Assembly (NCBI RefSeq): GCF_003171515.1
Contig: NC_089390.1
Span: 9,180,274 to 9,244,273 of the forward strand
DNA: 64,000 nucleotides
DNA from: Pyrenophora tritici-repentis
Lineage: Eukaryota; Ascomycota; Dothideomycetes; Pleosporales; Pleosporaceae
Direction: 5' to 3'
Each line of letters opens with the position of its first letter. The first letter of the stretch is position 1. Under the pieces are notes generated by a model that ran no database searches, was not told where the DNA came from, and saw only the letters and a program-made list of their open reading frames with translations. Of this stretch, positions 42,560 to 52,862 are shown one piece after another. A program made the position numbers and the translations under genes.

Positions 42560-43321
42560 GCTGCGAACGTGGTACCTAGGCATTCCTCACGCTGATATCA
42601 TTACCTACTTATGTAATCAAGAGATCGCGCTAGTGCGCACCGTCCCTGCCTCATCCATGATCAAACACCATCCTCTTGTTTAGACCTCGATCTAGTGATA
42701 CCCATCGTTCGAGCTTGCGGGAACTAGAGCGTTTCTGGCATTGCGACAGTTCTCTGACAAGCCCCGCTCCTCCGAGCTCATGCAAAGCGGCGCTACGGTT
42801 GCGACTTTTGACGTTCGAGAAGTTTCACAACCTACCCGTCCAGCAGCAACTTCAATTCCAGGATTCCGCGATTCAAACTTTGGCGGCACGTAACGCCTGT
42901 AGTCTCCTGTCAGCGTCTTCTACTCGTGGATCAATTTTTGACAGCCGCCGCCACTAGGCGCTGATGCGGCCGGATTATGAAGCCTAGGCTTCGCTCGCAT
43001 TCGAGATATCGCCTCAAAAGGCGCTCAGGCCGGTCAAAGCCCCGTTTTCACGGCATTGACGAAACCAGAGCTTCGGAAATTTTGCTCGTGAGTGTTAGCG
43101 TCCTAACGCGCGGGTGTATAAGAACGCATTGTGATCCTGCGCCTTAAGTTTGCTATTATCATCGGGCGTTTTCGATCACCTTCGTTCGTTCTACAAACAT
43201 CTCCGGCTTGACGCTGTGAATTTTACTCTACATTCTTTATTCTGAGCTTCAGCCGTGCTGTTTCTTTTACTCCTTCAAACACAAACAACGACATTCATTG
43301 TCCTTACGTACTTTTGCCAAC
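42560..43321. other. Intergenic region
   Basis: About 760 bp. A TATAAG at 43117-43122 may serve the downstream secreted-protein gene, which would then have a leader of about 170 bp with CT-rich sequence. Nothing else seen. Confidence 0.45.
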
Positions 43322-43911
43322 ATGTACTTCCAGTCTTTTGCTGTCCTGTCGCTTGCTGCTCTCGCTATTGCTGCGCCCACACCCAACAAGCACGCACTTG
43401 AAGCACGACAAAGCGCCGCGGTATTTGCGGATACGACCTACAACGCCATATCCATCTCCGGCGGCCAGGCTGGAAATGCCAAAGCCGAGGCTGCCGCGGT
43501 ATTCAAAGCACTGGACGTCAACAACCTCAAAGATATCGCTAGTGAAGACCTGACCTTTCTGAACACCGTCAATCAGGTCGCCAACGATGCCGAAAAAGAA
43601 GTTTTCAACCCCGCGGTTGAAGCTGCTACCGGCGATCAGGCCACTCAGATCCAGGTATGTAAACAATTTATGTCAGGATCATGCATTTCTAACGATGACC
43701 ACAGAACGGCAAGATCAAGAACAAGGTTCTGAAGCTGATGGCCACCGTCCTCAAGCTCCAAGCGCAGGAAGCTCAGGGCCAGGACGTTGCAGCTACGCTG
43801 GCGGAAGAGACGAAGAAGTTTGACAACAACGTCGCTCTGGACGTCAAGGCCGCCGGTCAGGTCTCTATTGCGGAGCCATTTACTGCCACCATCTCCGGCA
43901 AGGGTAAATAA
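43322..43911 (+). CDS. Small secreted protein
   Basis: Two exons, 43322-43654 and 43705-43911, with a 50-bp intron in phase 0, give 179 aa. Signal peptide MYFQSFAVLSLAALAIAAP, then a short propeptide ending in LEAR, a possible Kex2-type processing site. The mature part is helical, rich in Ala, Lys and Gln and free of cysteine. It contains AAAVFKALDVNNLKDI and, after the intron, KIKNKVLKLMATVLKLQAQ. I recall similar small secreted proteins in many Dothideomycetes, with no known function. An effector or surface role is possible but unproven. Confidence 0.8.
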
Positions 43912-44401
43912 GGACCATGTCAAGTTCCTACCTCGTACTTGGAGTGAAATCCGACTATTTATTATATACGATCCGTCATCTCTACGCTATCCTGCGACCG
44001 CAATCACTTGCGTATACATAAAGTTTACTTCGTCGCGACTCTATTTCGCATTGTTCATAGTACTCTCATCATCCATCGACATTCCAATCGATTCAAAGCA
44101 TCACCATTGGTCTTTCCTGGGCATAATGTGGATCTGTATCCTTCAGGAGGCAGTGGCTCGGAACATGATTGATTAACAATGACAGTGCTGATTTACGATC
44201 AAGTGTACACCAGCAACACTGTGTGTTGGGAAGTTTGTTTACAATGTACATCGTTATGCATTCTTGCACATAGTGCATTCACTGTTCTAGCATCGTTAAC
44301 AGTCGGGACATATAGTATATAATCTACTTTTTAAACATCAAAGCTACAGAACGGACTACATCTACACAGACTACATCTACAACCGCCAGAGACTCTCGAC
44401 T
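43912..44401. other. Intergenic region
   Basis: About 490 bp. A TATA-like TATATAAT lies at 44316-44323, about 80 bp before the next start. A 15-bp near-perfect duplication GACTACATCTACA is in the leader at about 44354-44382. Confidence 0.5.
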
Positions 44402-46267
44402 ATGCAGGAACATAACATCCAGACTGCCCCGTCGGGCCCCTTGACATGGGAGACGCCGGAATTGCGCGAGCTTTATAAGCTCTACTGGCAAGTACATCGC
44501 CCCGAGATTTGTCGTAATGAAGTAGATGCTTACCGTTCAAGCGCATACGATGATTTCTACGAGCACAACAATTACTTCTCGGACTCAGTGCCTAGTGAAG
44601 ACGAGATGCTCAACAATGACATCCACCCAATCTTTGACAAATCCAACTGGGTAGTAGGGTTTGATGATTTCGACGAGTGGTACACGACCGTCATGCCAGC
44701 TCTTCAATTGGCGTCGATGTTCATAAGCCATCCTCACATGTTGAAGTTCTGGATCCACTTGAAGTACGGCCGGCCCGGCTTCGAGAACGGATGGGTTGGC
44801 GTTGTAGAGGATCCTATGGAGCACGATCCAGACGTAGTCGAAAAGATCAAGGACGAACTTCTACAGGTCGCTCGAAAGGTAAAGTTTGCATTCCGGATTG
44901 CAGAAGATATGTCAGGCATGGGAGGTATGTACGAACCTAGTCTTTGGTGGGCTCGCAGTAAATTCGAAAAAGCAGCCGAGACGTTGGGTGTCGACTATCC
45001 TAAAGGCTCATGGTACAATCGATGGGACAATTCGGTCTGCCGTACTGTTTTCCTCTCCGTTCACTACTACACCTGGTTTTTTCATCAATTCACTCCCGGC
45101 CATAAGCTGCAGAGCGACATGATGCTCGCTAAACTTCTCGTCCACGAGATGGCACATGCTTGTACAAAGATGTGGCAGCCAGATACGTGTAAAAGCTATG
45201 AGCCAGCTACCCAAGGTTCTGACCACTTTCCAGAAGCTGGTATCTCTTGGGAGCAATTCGCTTTTGGTGGTTTGATCACAGGATATGATTGGCAGGGCCC
45301 ATCGAGCGGTTTGGAGTGGGATCATCTGTATCCTTCTACCATCTCTCATGGATTGCCTATCGCTGTTCCACTCCCCATGACCTATTTCTCGCAGTGGTTC
45401 TGTAGGGATACATGGGAGCATCTGACCGAGCGCCTCGACCAGCTTCAAGTTCCCACTATCGCTCGACATACAGACATCTTTTTGATCAAGCAGTTACGTG
45501 GAGGTTATTGGGAGGAATATCTCATCGTCGACGGCGAACCCTGGCCTGCGGCACATCTTGCTCAATACGAGGGTCATCCACTTGAGGACGAGGAGTATAC
45601 ACCGGCCGCAGACGAGCCCGCAATCCCAACTACTTCAGCCGACATCATCTCACGCTACCAAGAGATCTACGCCATTGACGTAGCCCGATACCAGGAGATA
45701 GAGGACGCAAAGCCCCTTCCTGAGCACTGTTACTGGGAAATCACAAAGCTTTGCTGCCCGTACTCACAGATTCATTCACTCGCTGATAACGCTCTGGATC
45801 CGATTGGCGCTGCTTCTGAAGAGCATTACTATGTAGTGCATGGATGTAAGTACTGTTGGCAATTGCCACATGATGTGGAGCCCGATGTGCACCCGGTGCC
45901 GTATTCGCGCCGCGTTGAGCCTGAGCATCCGAGTAAGCGGACGCTGTTCACGCGGAAGAGCAATACACCCGTGCGTTGCGGTTTGCCTCAGAAGCATACG
46001 GCGCTTCGACCAGCGGGGCGTAGCATTGTGAAGGCAACGCTGGAGCATGTCGATCCTGCTTGTGTGACACCGGCTCTTGAGCAACTCTTCGGGGAGGTTG
46101 CAGTTGATGGCGAGGCAGTAGTTGAGCAGATTGAGGCAGTGGGAGTGCCGATTGAGTTACAGGTAGTTCAGGCCAGGGAAGGTTATCCCAGGGTTAGGAC
46201 GTGTGGTTTGTTGATGATGATCTCGGAGCCCATCTCTCGTTTGGCTGATTGGCTTCATCTTCCCTAG
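44402..46267 (+). CDS. Unknown large protein with an HExxH (zincin-like) motif
   Basis: Intronless, 621 aa. The sequence LLVHEMAHACTKMW contains HExxH with His248, Glu249 and His252. A possible third metal ligand is Glu284 in GISWEQFAFGG, 32 residues on, which is gluzincin-like spacing. The region before it is rich in aromatic residues (HYYTWFFHQFTPGHK). The N-terminal ~200 residues form a helical unit with many acids. Near residues 440-490, LCCPYSQIHS and YYVVHGCKYCWQ give Cys/His pairs that could bind another zinc. No signal peptide, so it is likely intracellular. I do not recognise the family. A metalloprotease activity is inferred only from the motif and its hydrophobic flank. Confidence 0.75.
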   Translation: MQEHNIQTAPSGPLTWETPELRELYKLYWQVHRPEICRNEVDAYRSSAYDDFYEHNNYFSDSVPSEDEMLNNDIHPIFDKSNWVVGFDDFDEWYTTVMPALQLASMFISHPHMLKFWIHLKYGRPGFENGWVGVVEDPMEHDPDVVEKIKDELLQVARKVKFAFRIAEDMSGMGGMYEPSLWWARSKFEKAAETLGVDYPKGSWYNRWDNSVCRTVFLSVHYYTWFFHQFTPGHKLQSDMMLAKLLVHEMAHACTKMWQPDTCKSYEPATQGSDHFPEAGISWEQFAFGGLITGYDWQGPSSGLEWDHLYPSTISHGLPIAVPLPMTYFSQWFCRDTWEHLTERLDQLQVPTIARHTDIFLIKQLRGGYWEEYLIVDGEPWPAAHLAQYEGHPLEDEEYTPAADEPAIPTTSADIISRYQEIYAIDVARYQEIEDAKPLPEHCYWEITKLCCPYSQIHSLADNALDPIGAASEEHYYVVHGCKYCWQLPHDVEPDVHPVPYSRRVEPEHPSKRTLFTRKSNTPVRCGLPQKHTALRPAGRSIVKATLEHVDPACVTPALEQLFGEVAVDGEAVVEQIEAVGVPIELQVVQAREGYPRVRTCGLLMMISEPISRLADWLHLP

Positions 46268-46517
46268 ACAGGTAACCAGGTCAGCATTTCCGGTTTTTTA
46301 GACAGCAATTCATGCAATGATTTTCAAATTTTACAAGACCAAATTGAACAGTGATGATTCCAATATTTCGTGATGCAGTGAAAGTAGAAAGCGTGACTCC
46401 TCCTTAGCGTCTTGGCAAACTAATGACGTAGCCCTCACACGCCTCAACGCGTCTCCGCGAAATCCTTCACACCACCAAAACCACTCTCCTAACGCCAGCA
46501 CCACCCCAATCGCAACA

Positions 46518-47033
46518 ATGCTCCGCCCAGCACTCCATCTCCGTGTCCCATTAAAACCCTGCCTCCCCACCAGCACCCCCACCCGCGCCTTCACCCTCTT
46601 CCCCTCTACCGCCCCCTCCAAAAATCGCATCTACGATCCAATCCGGCAACCCGGCGACCTCCACACCCTAACTCTCCTCTGCGCCGCCAACAACCTCCCA
46701 CTCGTCACTTTCTGGAGCGCTACATGGTGTCCTTCCTGCCAAACAGTCAAGCCACTCCTACGGCGGCTCATCGAAGAAGAAAAGGTAGGAGAGAGCGAGG
46801 GAGGGCTGGGGTTTGCAGAGGTGCTGATGGATTCGACGTTGATTGGGGATTTACCGGTGACATACCGCATTAGTAGTATGCCTACACTGTTGGCGTTTGC
46901 GAGGCAGGAGGCGCAATTTGATGGGAGGGTTGTGAGGCCGGAGGATATGAGGAGTGAAGAGTTTTTGAGGAGGTGGTTGGAGGGGGTTGCTAGGAAAGGG
47001 GGTAGGCGGGGTGGGGGTGGGATTTTTGGTTAG
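46518..47033 (+). CDS. Mitochondrial thioredoxin-like protein
   Basis: Intronless, 171 aa. Residues 1-35 are Arg-rich and lack acids, like a mitochondrial presequence. The thioredoxin active site is FWSATWCPSCQTVKPL (Cys71, Cys74; WCPSC instead of the classical WCGPC) and the cis-proline loop is ISSMPTLLAF. The C-terminus is basic and glycine-rich. Expected role: disulfide reduction in the mitochondrial matrix. Pro and Ser between the cysteines may alter the redox potential. Confidence 0.85.
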   Translation: MLRPALHLRVPLKPCLPTSTPTRAFTLFPSTAPSKNRIYDPIRQPGDLHTLTLLCAANNLPLVTFWSATWCPSCQTVKPLLRRLIEEEKVGESEGGLGFAEVLMDSTLIGDLPVTYRISSMPTLLAFARQEAQFDGRVVRPEDMRSEEFLRRWLEGVARKGGRRGGGGIFG

Positions 47034-47388
47034 TGAATAATTATTGGGGCGTCTAGTGGGAAAGCATGATGGGATATTAGAGCCTGACGGTTTTCAGGTA
47101 CGAAAGCCGATGGGGAGGATGAGGCGGGAAGGCAGAAGTAAGGTTGCTATCCTTGAGCGTATGTTCAAAACTACTTATGAAGGTGCAAATCTCCTCCGCT
47201 GACAGAAGATTAGAATATCTACCTATCACGGCAAGATACAAGTCTCCTCACGTATCATCGACTTCATCTAACGTTACATCCTTTCAATCTGCATTTCAGC
47301 AAAGCCTTTGCTGAGTGATGGGTATCATTGGGTATCTTATACTATATTTACCGCTAATTGAAAAGAACATGCAATCGTCTCCGCACCG
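47034..47388. other. Intergenic region between convergent genes
   Basis: About 355 bp. No feature seen. Confidence 0.5.
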
Positions 47389-48720
47389 TCAGGTCCGAAG
47401 TCCTTCATCCCAATCTACAAAAGTCTGGTCTTGGTGGGTCGGCATGCATTTCACCTTTGCCGGTGGCTTAGCCTCCCACTCGATCTTTCCATCATCGCCT
47501 TCGTTCGCAACATGTTTCGAGGCATATCCTTTCAACGCCTTGATCTTCTTTGCAGCAGCATCGCTGTATTCGACATTGACGCTCGGCACCACGGCGATCT
47601 TTCCATCGCCATGGAACCACATATCCTTCGCGAACAACTTCGGCTCTCCCTGAAAACACTCGCCTTCTTTGTGTGCGCGGAAAGCAATCTTCTTCTCCAT
47701 GATTGGCTTGGCCGTGAACGCTGTCACACCATTCCAACAGGCGAAGACTTGGAAGGGTTTTGATTGCGACAACCGCGAGTGCGCCTTTTCATCGTTCCAG
47801 AAAAGGTTCCATGCAGAGTCCCAGCTTCCGTCCGGCGGGATATTAAAGAAAGTATCCCCCGTCATACCGCGCGCTATCCAGACGTCGTAGAAGGTTGGGT
47901 GCTCACCGACATAGGTCCAGTCCATGGCGCATGTCTGATCAGCGCCCTGGAATACGCGCTGATGAATGAGCTCGAGCATGTCCTCCATGCATAATGCGAC
48001 ATCGTTGGAGAATATTATGGTAGTATTCTCGTGGTACTTCTCTGGAGACTTCATGAGGTCGTCTAACGCCAAATTTCGCAGCTTAGCTAAGCCTTCGATA
48101 CGGTCTGTTCCTGGGGTCATCGGATTGATGTCACTGCTCTGAAGGATGTATTTCACTCCCAGAAGTTGCATGCTAAAGCGCAGCTCTTTTAGTACTTCGT
48201 ATGTTCCGTCATCCGACCGTCCCTCGACGATGGAAAGCACGCAGTTTTCGGGACCCAGATATTTTATCGTCTCAACGATTGAACCGATCAAGCGTGGTAG
48301 AAGGTCAACACATTTGTGCAAATCTAGTGCGAAAAAGTATTTGGGGGATGTCCCGCTTACGGACGACCTTGAGGCGCCGCCGTGGAGGTACGCATATCGA
48401 TCCAAGTTAGGCGTTGGACATTCAAGACGGGGAAATGTTGTATCTGTTGATTCCATGATTGCGTGAATGTATCGTGGACTCTGTGCGAGAAGTGCAGCAT
48501 CTCCTTTTCTCAACGGGTCTTTTGGTGGCTCCACCGGGTTTTTTGGGGCAGGCGCAGCCGCGACGGCCGAGGGCGTTGAATGAGTGTTTGCAATCCATCC
48601 TCGTGATAGCGATGTGCGAGAACTGTAGTGGAAAAAGGAAAACCCCGCAATGAGAGAGGCGAAAACTGCAAGCAATGCGATGGCCTGCAACAGCGATCGC
48701 ATGCTCCTGGACGTCGCCAT
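47389..48720 (-). CDS. CAP59-type alpha-mannosyltransferase (GT69-like)
   Basis: Intronless, 443 aa, type II membrane topology with one anchor at about residues 12-32 (IALLAVFASLIAGFSFF). The catalytic domain has the pattern KYFFALDLHKCVDLLPRL, SIVEGRSDDGTYEVL, TTIIFSNDVALCMEDMLEL and CAMDWTYVGEHPTFYDVW, matching the PF11735 family, which includes Cryptococcus Cmt1 (alpha-1,3-mannosyltransferase) and Cap59. Expected site: Golgi lumen, GDP-mannose donor, acting on cell-wall or secreted glycans. Acceptor unknown. Confidence 0.9.
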   Translation of the reverse strand: MATSRSMRSLLQAIALLAVFASLIAGFSFFHYSSRTSLSRGWIANTHSTPSAVAAAPAPKNPVEPPKDPLRKGDAALLAQSPRYIHAIMESTDTTFPRLECPTPNLDRYAYLHGGASRSSVSGTSPKYFFALDLHKCVDLLPRLIGSIVETIKYLGPENCVLSIVEGRSDDGTYEVLKELRFSMQLLGVKYILQSSDINPMTPGTDRIEGLAKLRNLALDDLMKSPEKYHENTTIIFSNDVALCMEDMLELIHQRVFQGADQTCAMDWTYVGEHPTFYDVWIARGMTGDTFFNIPPDGSWDSAWNLFWNDEKAHSRLSQSKPFQVFACWNGVTAFTAKPIMEKKIAFRAHKEGECFQGEPKLFAKDMWFHGDGKIAVVPSVNVEYSDAAAKKIKALKGYASKHVANEGDDGKIEWEAKPPAKVKCMPTHQDQTFVDWDEGLRT

Positions 48721-49447
48721 CAGAGGCTAATGGTGGTGCCTGTCGGGCGTTCGTGAGAAGTTGAGTAGAAAAGCCAAGAAGAGCTTCGCAGCAGATTGGG
48801 TAGGCGGCCGCTCTTCAGTTTAGCCAGTACGCCAAAGACATGTACTCGTGGCTCCGGGCCAGAGTACTGTAGGTCAGACAGATAGGAGATCCGGAAGAGT
48901 TGGTCGTGTGCGCACAAGATAACGGCTTCAAGTGAGAAGGTTTGAGTTTCTTGAATAAGGCGACGGCGAGAGGCAAACAGGATAAGCCACTCGGAAGACT
49001 GCAGCGTTCATGGCTGTGAATTCAGTGTGACGAACTCCGAACGCAAAAGCAGGCAATCTTACAGGAAGCACGGCTGCGATGAATTAATAATCGTCCCGCT
49101 GGCGCTTCGCGGAAGCACACGGCACTGTTGTAGCCAATCACATTAACCAGCATGATTGGCAAGCGCCGACTTCAAAATCGCACGCCTATCTCCACCCATG
49201 CTATGATCGATTTGATCAAATCGCTAGCAAAGTTTGAGTAACCACTTCGTGATCCTTCACCTCGCAGCGCTACACATGTGGAATCATGGCCAGAGACACG
49301 TTACTGCGTGTGCGGCGTGGTAAAGCGCCGCCATAAGAATGCAAGGTTCAGTCTCGAAAGTACCTAGGGTTTGCATTTTGCTTCTGGTAGCCTTTTCTTT
49401 GTACTGCGTCGTCATTCGTTTCTAGATCTGTACTTTGCATCTTTGCT
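48721..49447. other. Divergent intergenic region
   Basis: About 730 bp between the mannosyltransferase (minus) and the membrane glycoprotein (plus). No feature seen. Confidence 0.45.
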
Positions 49448-50520
49448 ATGTCCAAGTTCCTCTTCTCAGTCTTTACCCTAATAAGCATGATGCAGGTAGT
49501 AGCTCCAAGTCGAGTACTACCTCGCAATAGGCTACCATTTGGAGCTCTAGATGCAACACCTACATCTAACTCTTCCAACTTACCCAACAAAAGACAGGCT
49601 TTTGCTCCTGTGACTACCTGTGGTTACTCCAATGGCAATCCGGAGCTCCCCCGAACAGCAGATCCCGATTATGGATGTCGTGTAGATACTGCAAATGGAC
49701 TGTGGGGTTTCTGTCCTACATCTGTGGTTTCAGCAAAAGACTGTGGTCTCGCAGGTGTATGCGTAGATTCAAGTTCTTGCTCGACGGGATGTGGTAGACT
49801 GTTTAATCGACCAGATATCACCACTTTCTCATGGTATGTTACCACCACTATCTTGGTAGTCGAGTCATTTTCTAACGTACTTCTTGTAGTGCCGCCAAAC
49901 AATCCTGTTCCACAGTACTACTAGTCAACGGCCCTGATCAATCCTTCGAGTACATCGCATGCGGAAACCAAGCTAAAACCGATACTCTCTTCGCAGTCCC
50001 CAACGCAGTCTTAGCAACAACAACGTCATCGTCATTGACTTCTCCCACTACTCGAAGCTCATCCTTTGCTACCTCAACCACCCAAATCACAACATCAACA
50101 GCAACCCCAACACCTAAAGCCATGGCATCAAGTTCTGCTATCCTCCCCGACCTACTGCCATCCCAATCTATAACTCCCGCACTCTCCCAGCAAAAGCCCA
50201 CAAACATCGTGCCCATAGTAGGCGGCGTCGTCGGCGCACTCGCACTAATCTGCCTGACTATCCTCGGTGTACTGCTCATCCAGCGAAAGCGTAGACCTGC
50301 AAAAAACGGCATACAACCCCCAGACTACACATTCAACGACCGGAACAACTTCGCCAGTAAAGCCGAACTTAGCACGCATAACTCGAGATATATACCGAAA
50401 GGGTATGGCTGGGATAGCAGTCATAGCCCGGTTGAGATGCAGGAGAGAAGTTATGTTAATATGAAGCCGGTGGAGCTGCCGGGGAAGGTAGGCGATATCG
50501 ATGGGGTGAGGGGGGTTTGA
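49448..50520 (+). CDS. Single-pass cell-surface glycoprotein with a Cys-rich ectodomain
   Basis: Two exons, 49448-49833 and 49890-50520, with a 56-bp intron, give 338 aa. An N-terminal signal peptide is followed by a ~125-residue ectodomain with about 13 cysteines (VTTCGYSNGNPELP, DCGLAGVCVDSSSCSTGCG, then after the intron CAAKQSCSTVLLVNG). A Ser/Thr-rich stalk follows. The single membrane helix is IVGGVVGALALICLTILGVLL, followed by a basic stop-transfer (QRKRRPAK) and a cytosolic tail of about 80 residues. The layout resembles fungal wall-stress-sensor-type or Mid2-like proteins, but the ectodomain is not one I can name. Confidence 0.78.
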
Positions 50521-50997
50521 GGATGGAGTGTTGAGGGTGCAAGGTTGGTGTGGTGATGTGGTATTCTTTTCTTCTGTGTAGGATAGTGGTGGAGGATATC
50601 AAGGAATATCAGCCTAGTTATATAGAGCAAAGGAAGGAGAAACAAGTGTAGGTAGTCATCGTAATTAACTCTAGGTAGAGTAATCGTCGCACGCGCGCAG
50701 ATATTGATGTTAATAAAGCCACTACGATATATTCAGCACGCCAATAGGTAGTTTATGCAAGTTTTACTAGTTTCGGGACATACAGATATTAGAGGTCTGG
50801 AAAGAATGCTATCACAAGTTATTCTTTCATATCTTCTACAATCTAAGCTCATGATCATTGCGAGTGGTAGTGACAGGGATAGGGCTTACGGGAGACAGGA
50901 TTAGTGCATGCTAGCTTACGCCAAGCGAAAGAAGACACTGGTACACTTGCCAACATCCAGCTAGTGTACCTCTCGACACGAACTTCTGTATTACAAC
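50521..50997. other. Intergenic region
   Basis: About 480 AT-rich base pairs. No feature seen. Confidence 0.45.
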
Positions 50998-52377
50998 ATG
51001 GGACTTCGATCTCTACACGCGATGAATACATTTCATTCCATCATCATGGCAACGGCGTTGGCTGTGACAGCAGCCGCGCAGCCAATGTGTGTCATGTATC
51101 TGACAGGGTGCGCACCTCAATCCCCATCCGCCCCACCGAGGCCTTCACTCATGCATCGACAGCCAACACAACGTGGTCCCAGAACTATCCCTCGTTTCAA
51201 GTGTCACGCACGTTGAATTAGCATTTATGTCCACTTCCCTTTTTAATGAACCAGAGCCTTCTACGACTTGGCCGCTGTTCACAACCGTGGATACCGTAAG
51301 ATCGCAATTCGCCCCAGGCACGGTGGTCATGGTTGCGATCGGTGGTTGGGGCGATACCGCCAGCTTCTGCGAGGCAGCAAAGGATGATTCGTCGCGCAAA
51401 CGATTTGCACGTAACATTGCAGCGATGATTAATGATACTGGAGCTGATGGTAAGTCGTAAATGCTATATCCAGCGAACTACTTGGTAACGAGTACAGGTG
51501 TTGATATCGACTGGGAGTACCCCGGGTAAGCCCATCACACTTTCCTTTCAACAACACCCTCATCAACCATCCAAAACTTATACTCTCCCAGTGGCAACGG
51601 CGAAGACTACAAAAAAGTCCCAAACTCAGAACGAGCCTGGGAAATCGCCGCCTACCCTAAACTCCTCGAAGAGATCCGCGCAGCAATCGGTCCGTCTAAA
51701 CTCATCTCAGCAGCCGTCCCCGGCTTACCACGTGACATGATGGCCTTCACTCACGAAACCGTGCCTATCATCAACAAATACGTTAATTTCTTCAACATCA
51801 TGACGTACGACCTGTTGAACCGGAGAGATAACGTTACAAAACATCATACCGGTATCCAGCTATCCCTTGAAGCAATAGACGCGTACATCAGCCGCGGTGT
51901 CCCATCATACAAAGCTAATCTAGGCTTCGCCTTCTACACAAAATGGGCCAAAACCGCCCCCGACGGCGGCGGCTGCGATATCAACCCCGTAGGCTGTAGA
52001 ACCGATCTCCTGGAAGATCCCGTGACAGGAGCCGACATGGGCAAAACCGGTGGTTTCTCCTGGCACGATAAAGTGCCAGAGGATGTGGTGCCATCTTTCC
52101 ACAAGGCGTTAGCCAACGGGACGTATGATGCAGAGGGCGGCGGGTACTACTATTGGGATAAGGATGAGAGTCGGTGGTGGACGTTTGATACACCCGAGGC
52201 TATCAAACTCAAGTTTCCGGCGATTGTGGAGAAGAGAGGGCTTGGGGGGCGTGTTTGCGTGGGGTTTGGGCGAGGATGCATCGCAGTTTAGGCATCTGGA
52301 GGCGCTTACGGGGGGGGTTTGAGAGTTTTAAGCTAAGGAAGGAGAGGGCAAAGGAGGAGGAGAGGTCGGAGTTGTGA
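50998..52377 (+). CDS. GH18 chitinase-like protein, 3' end with two homopolymer frameshifts
   Basis: Four exons, 50998-51107, 51163-51449, 51498-51525 (28 bp) and 51592 onward, with introns of 55, 48 and 66 bp. The GH18 catalytic motif DGVDIDWEYPG is rebuilt from exons 2, 3 and 4, with the catalytic Glu at about residue 139. VVMVAIGGWGD and FFNIMTYDLLNRRD are further family blocks. A hydrophobic signal segment (MATALAVTAAAQ) is near the N-terminus. As written the frame stops at 52291 (374 aa). But a neighbouring frame continues the family ending (LGGVFAWGLGEDASQFRHLEAL) after the G6 run at 52244-52249, and another shift at the G8 run (52310-52317) would extend it to TGA 52375-52377. The likely true product is therefore about 400 aa. 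It hydrolyses chitin-type polymers by family. Confidence 0.85.
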
Positions 52378-52862
52378 TGACTGGGAATGAGAAGAGTGGT
52401 GTTAGCTTTTGCTAAAAAGAAGAAGATGGATATTTTGCTATCTCATAGATAGATTAGGAGAGCGCCATTGTTGATTATTGTGTAGTACATTACTCTGTCT
52501 GCTTAATCACTATTCTGCTCAAACCATCAAATTACTTAGAAACAAATTACTTTTCCGGAGCATAGATGTTTGCATGGTTTCGGCAAAGAATTGGAAGCAA
52601 GTATATACTTGCGTCAAGATACGTTCTACGGCAATGAGCTACGTGAACGCAGCATGTCTTAGGTACACCGGGCAACGATTGACGATAACCTCATGATCTA
52701 CGGGGCGAGATCTGACATACACTCTTATTGTTCACTCAACCCTCAAAGTAACAGCCCACAGGAAAATACAAAAAAGCACAAACTCTATTACAAAAGCATG
52801 GAAAAAAATTCTATTTACAAAATTCGCAATATGATCAAAACACCAATCTCCAATACACCCTA
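52378..52862. other. Intergenic region between convergent genes
   Basis: About 485 bp, AT-rich. No feature seen. Confidence 0.5.
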
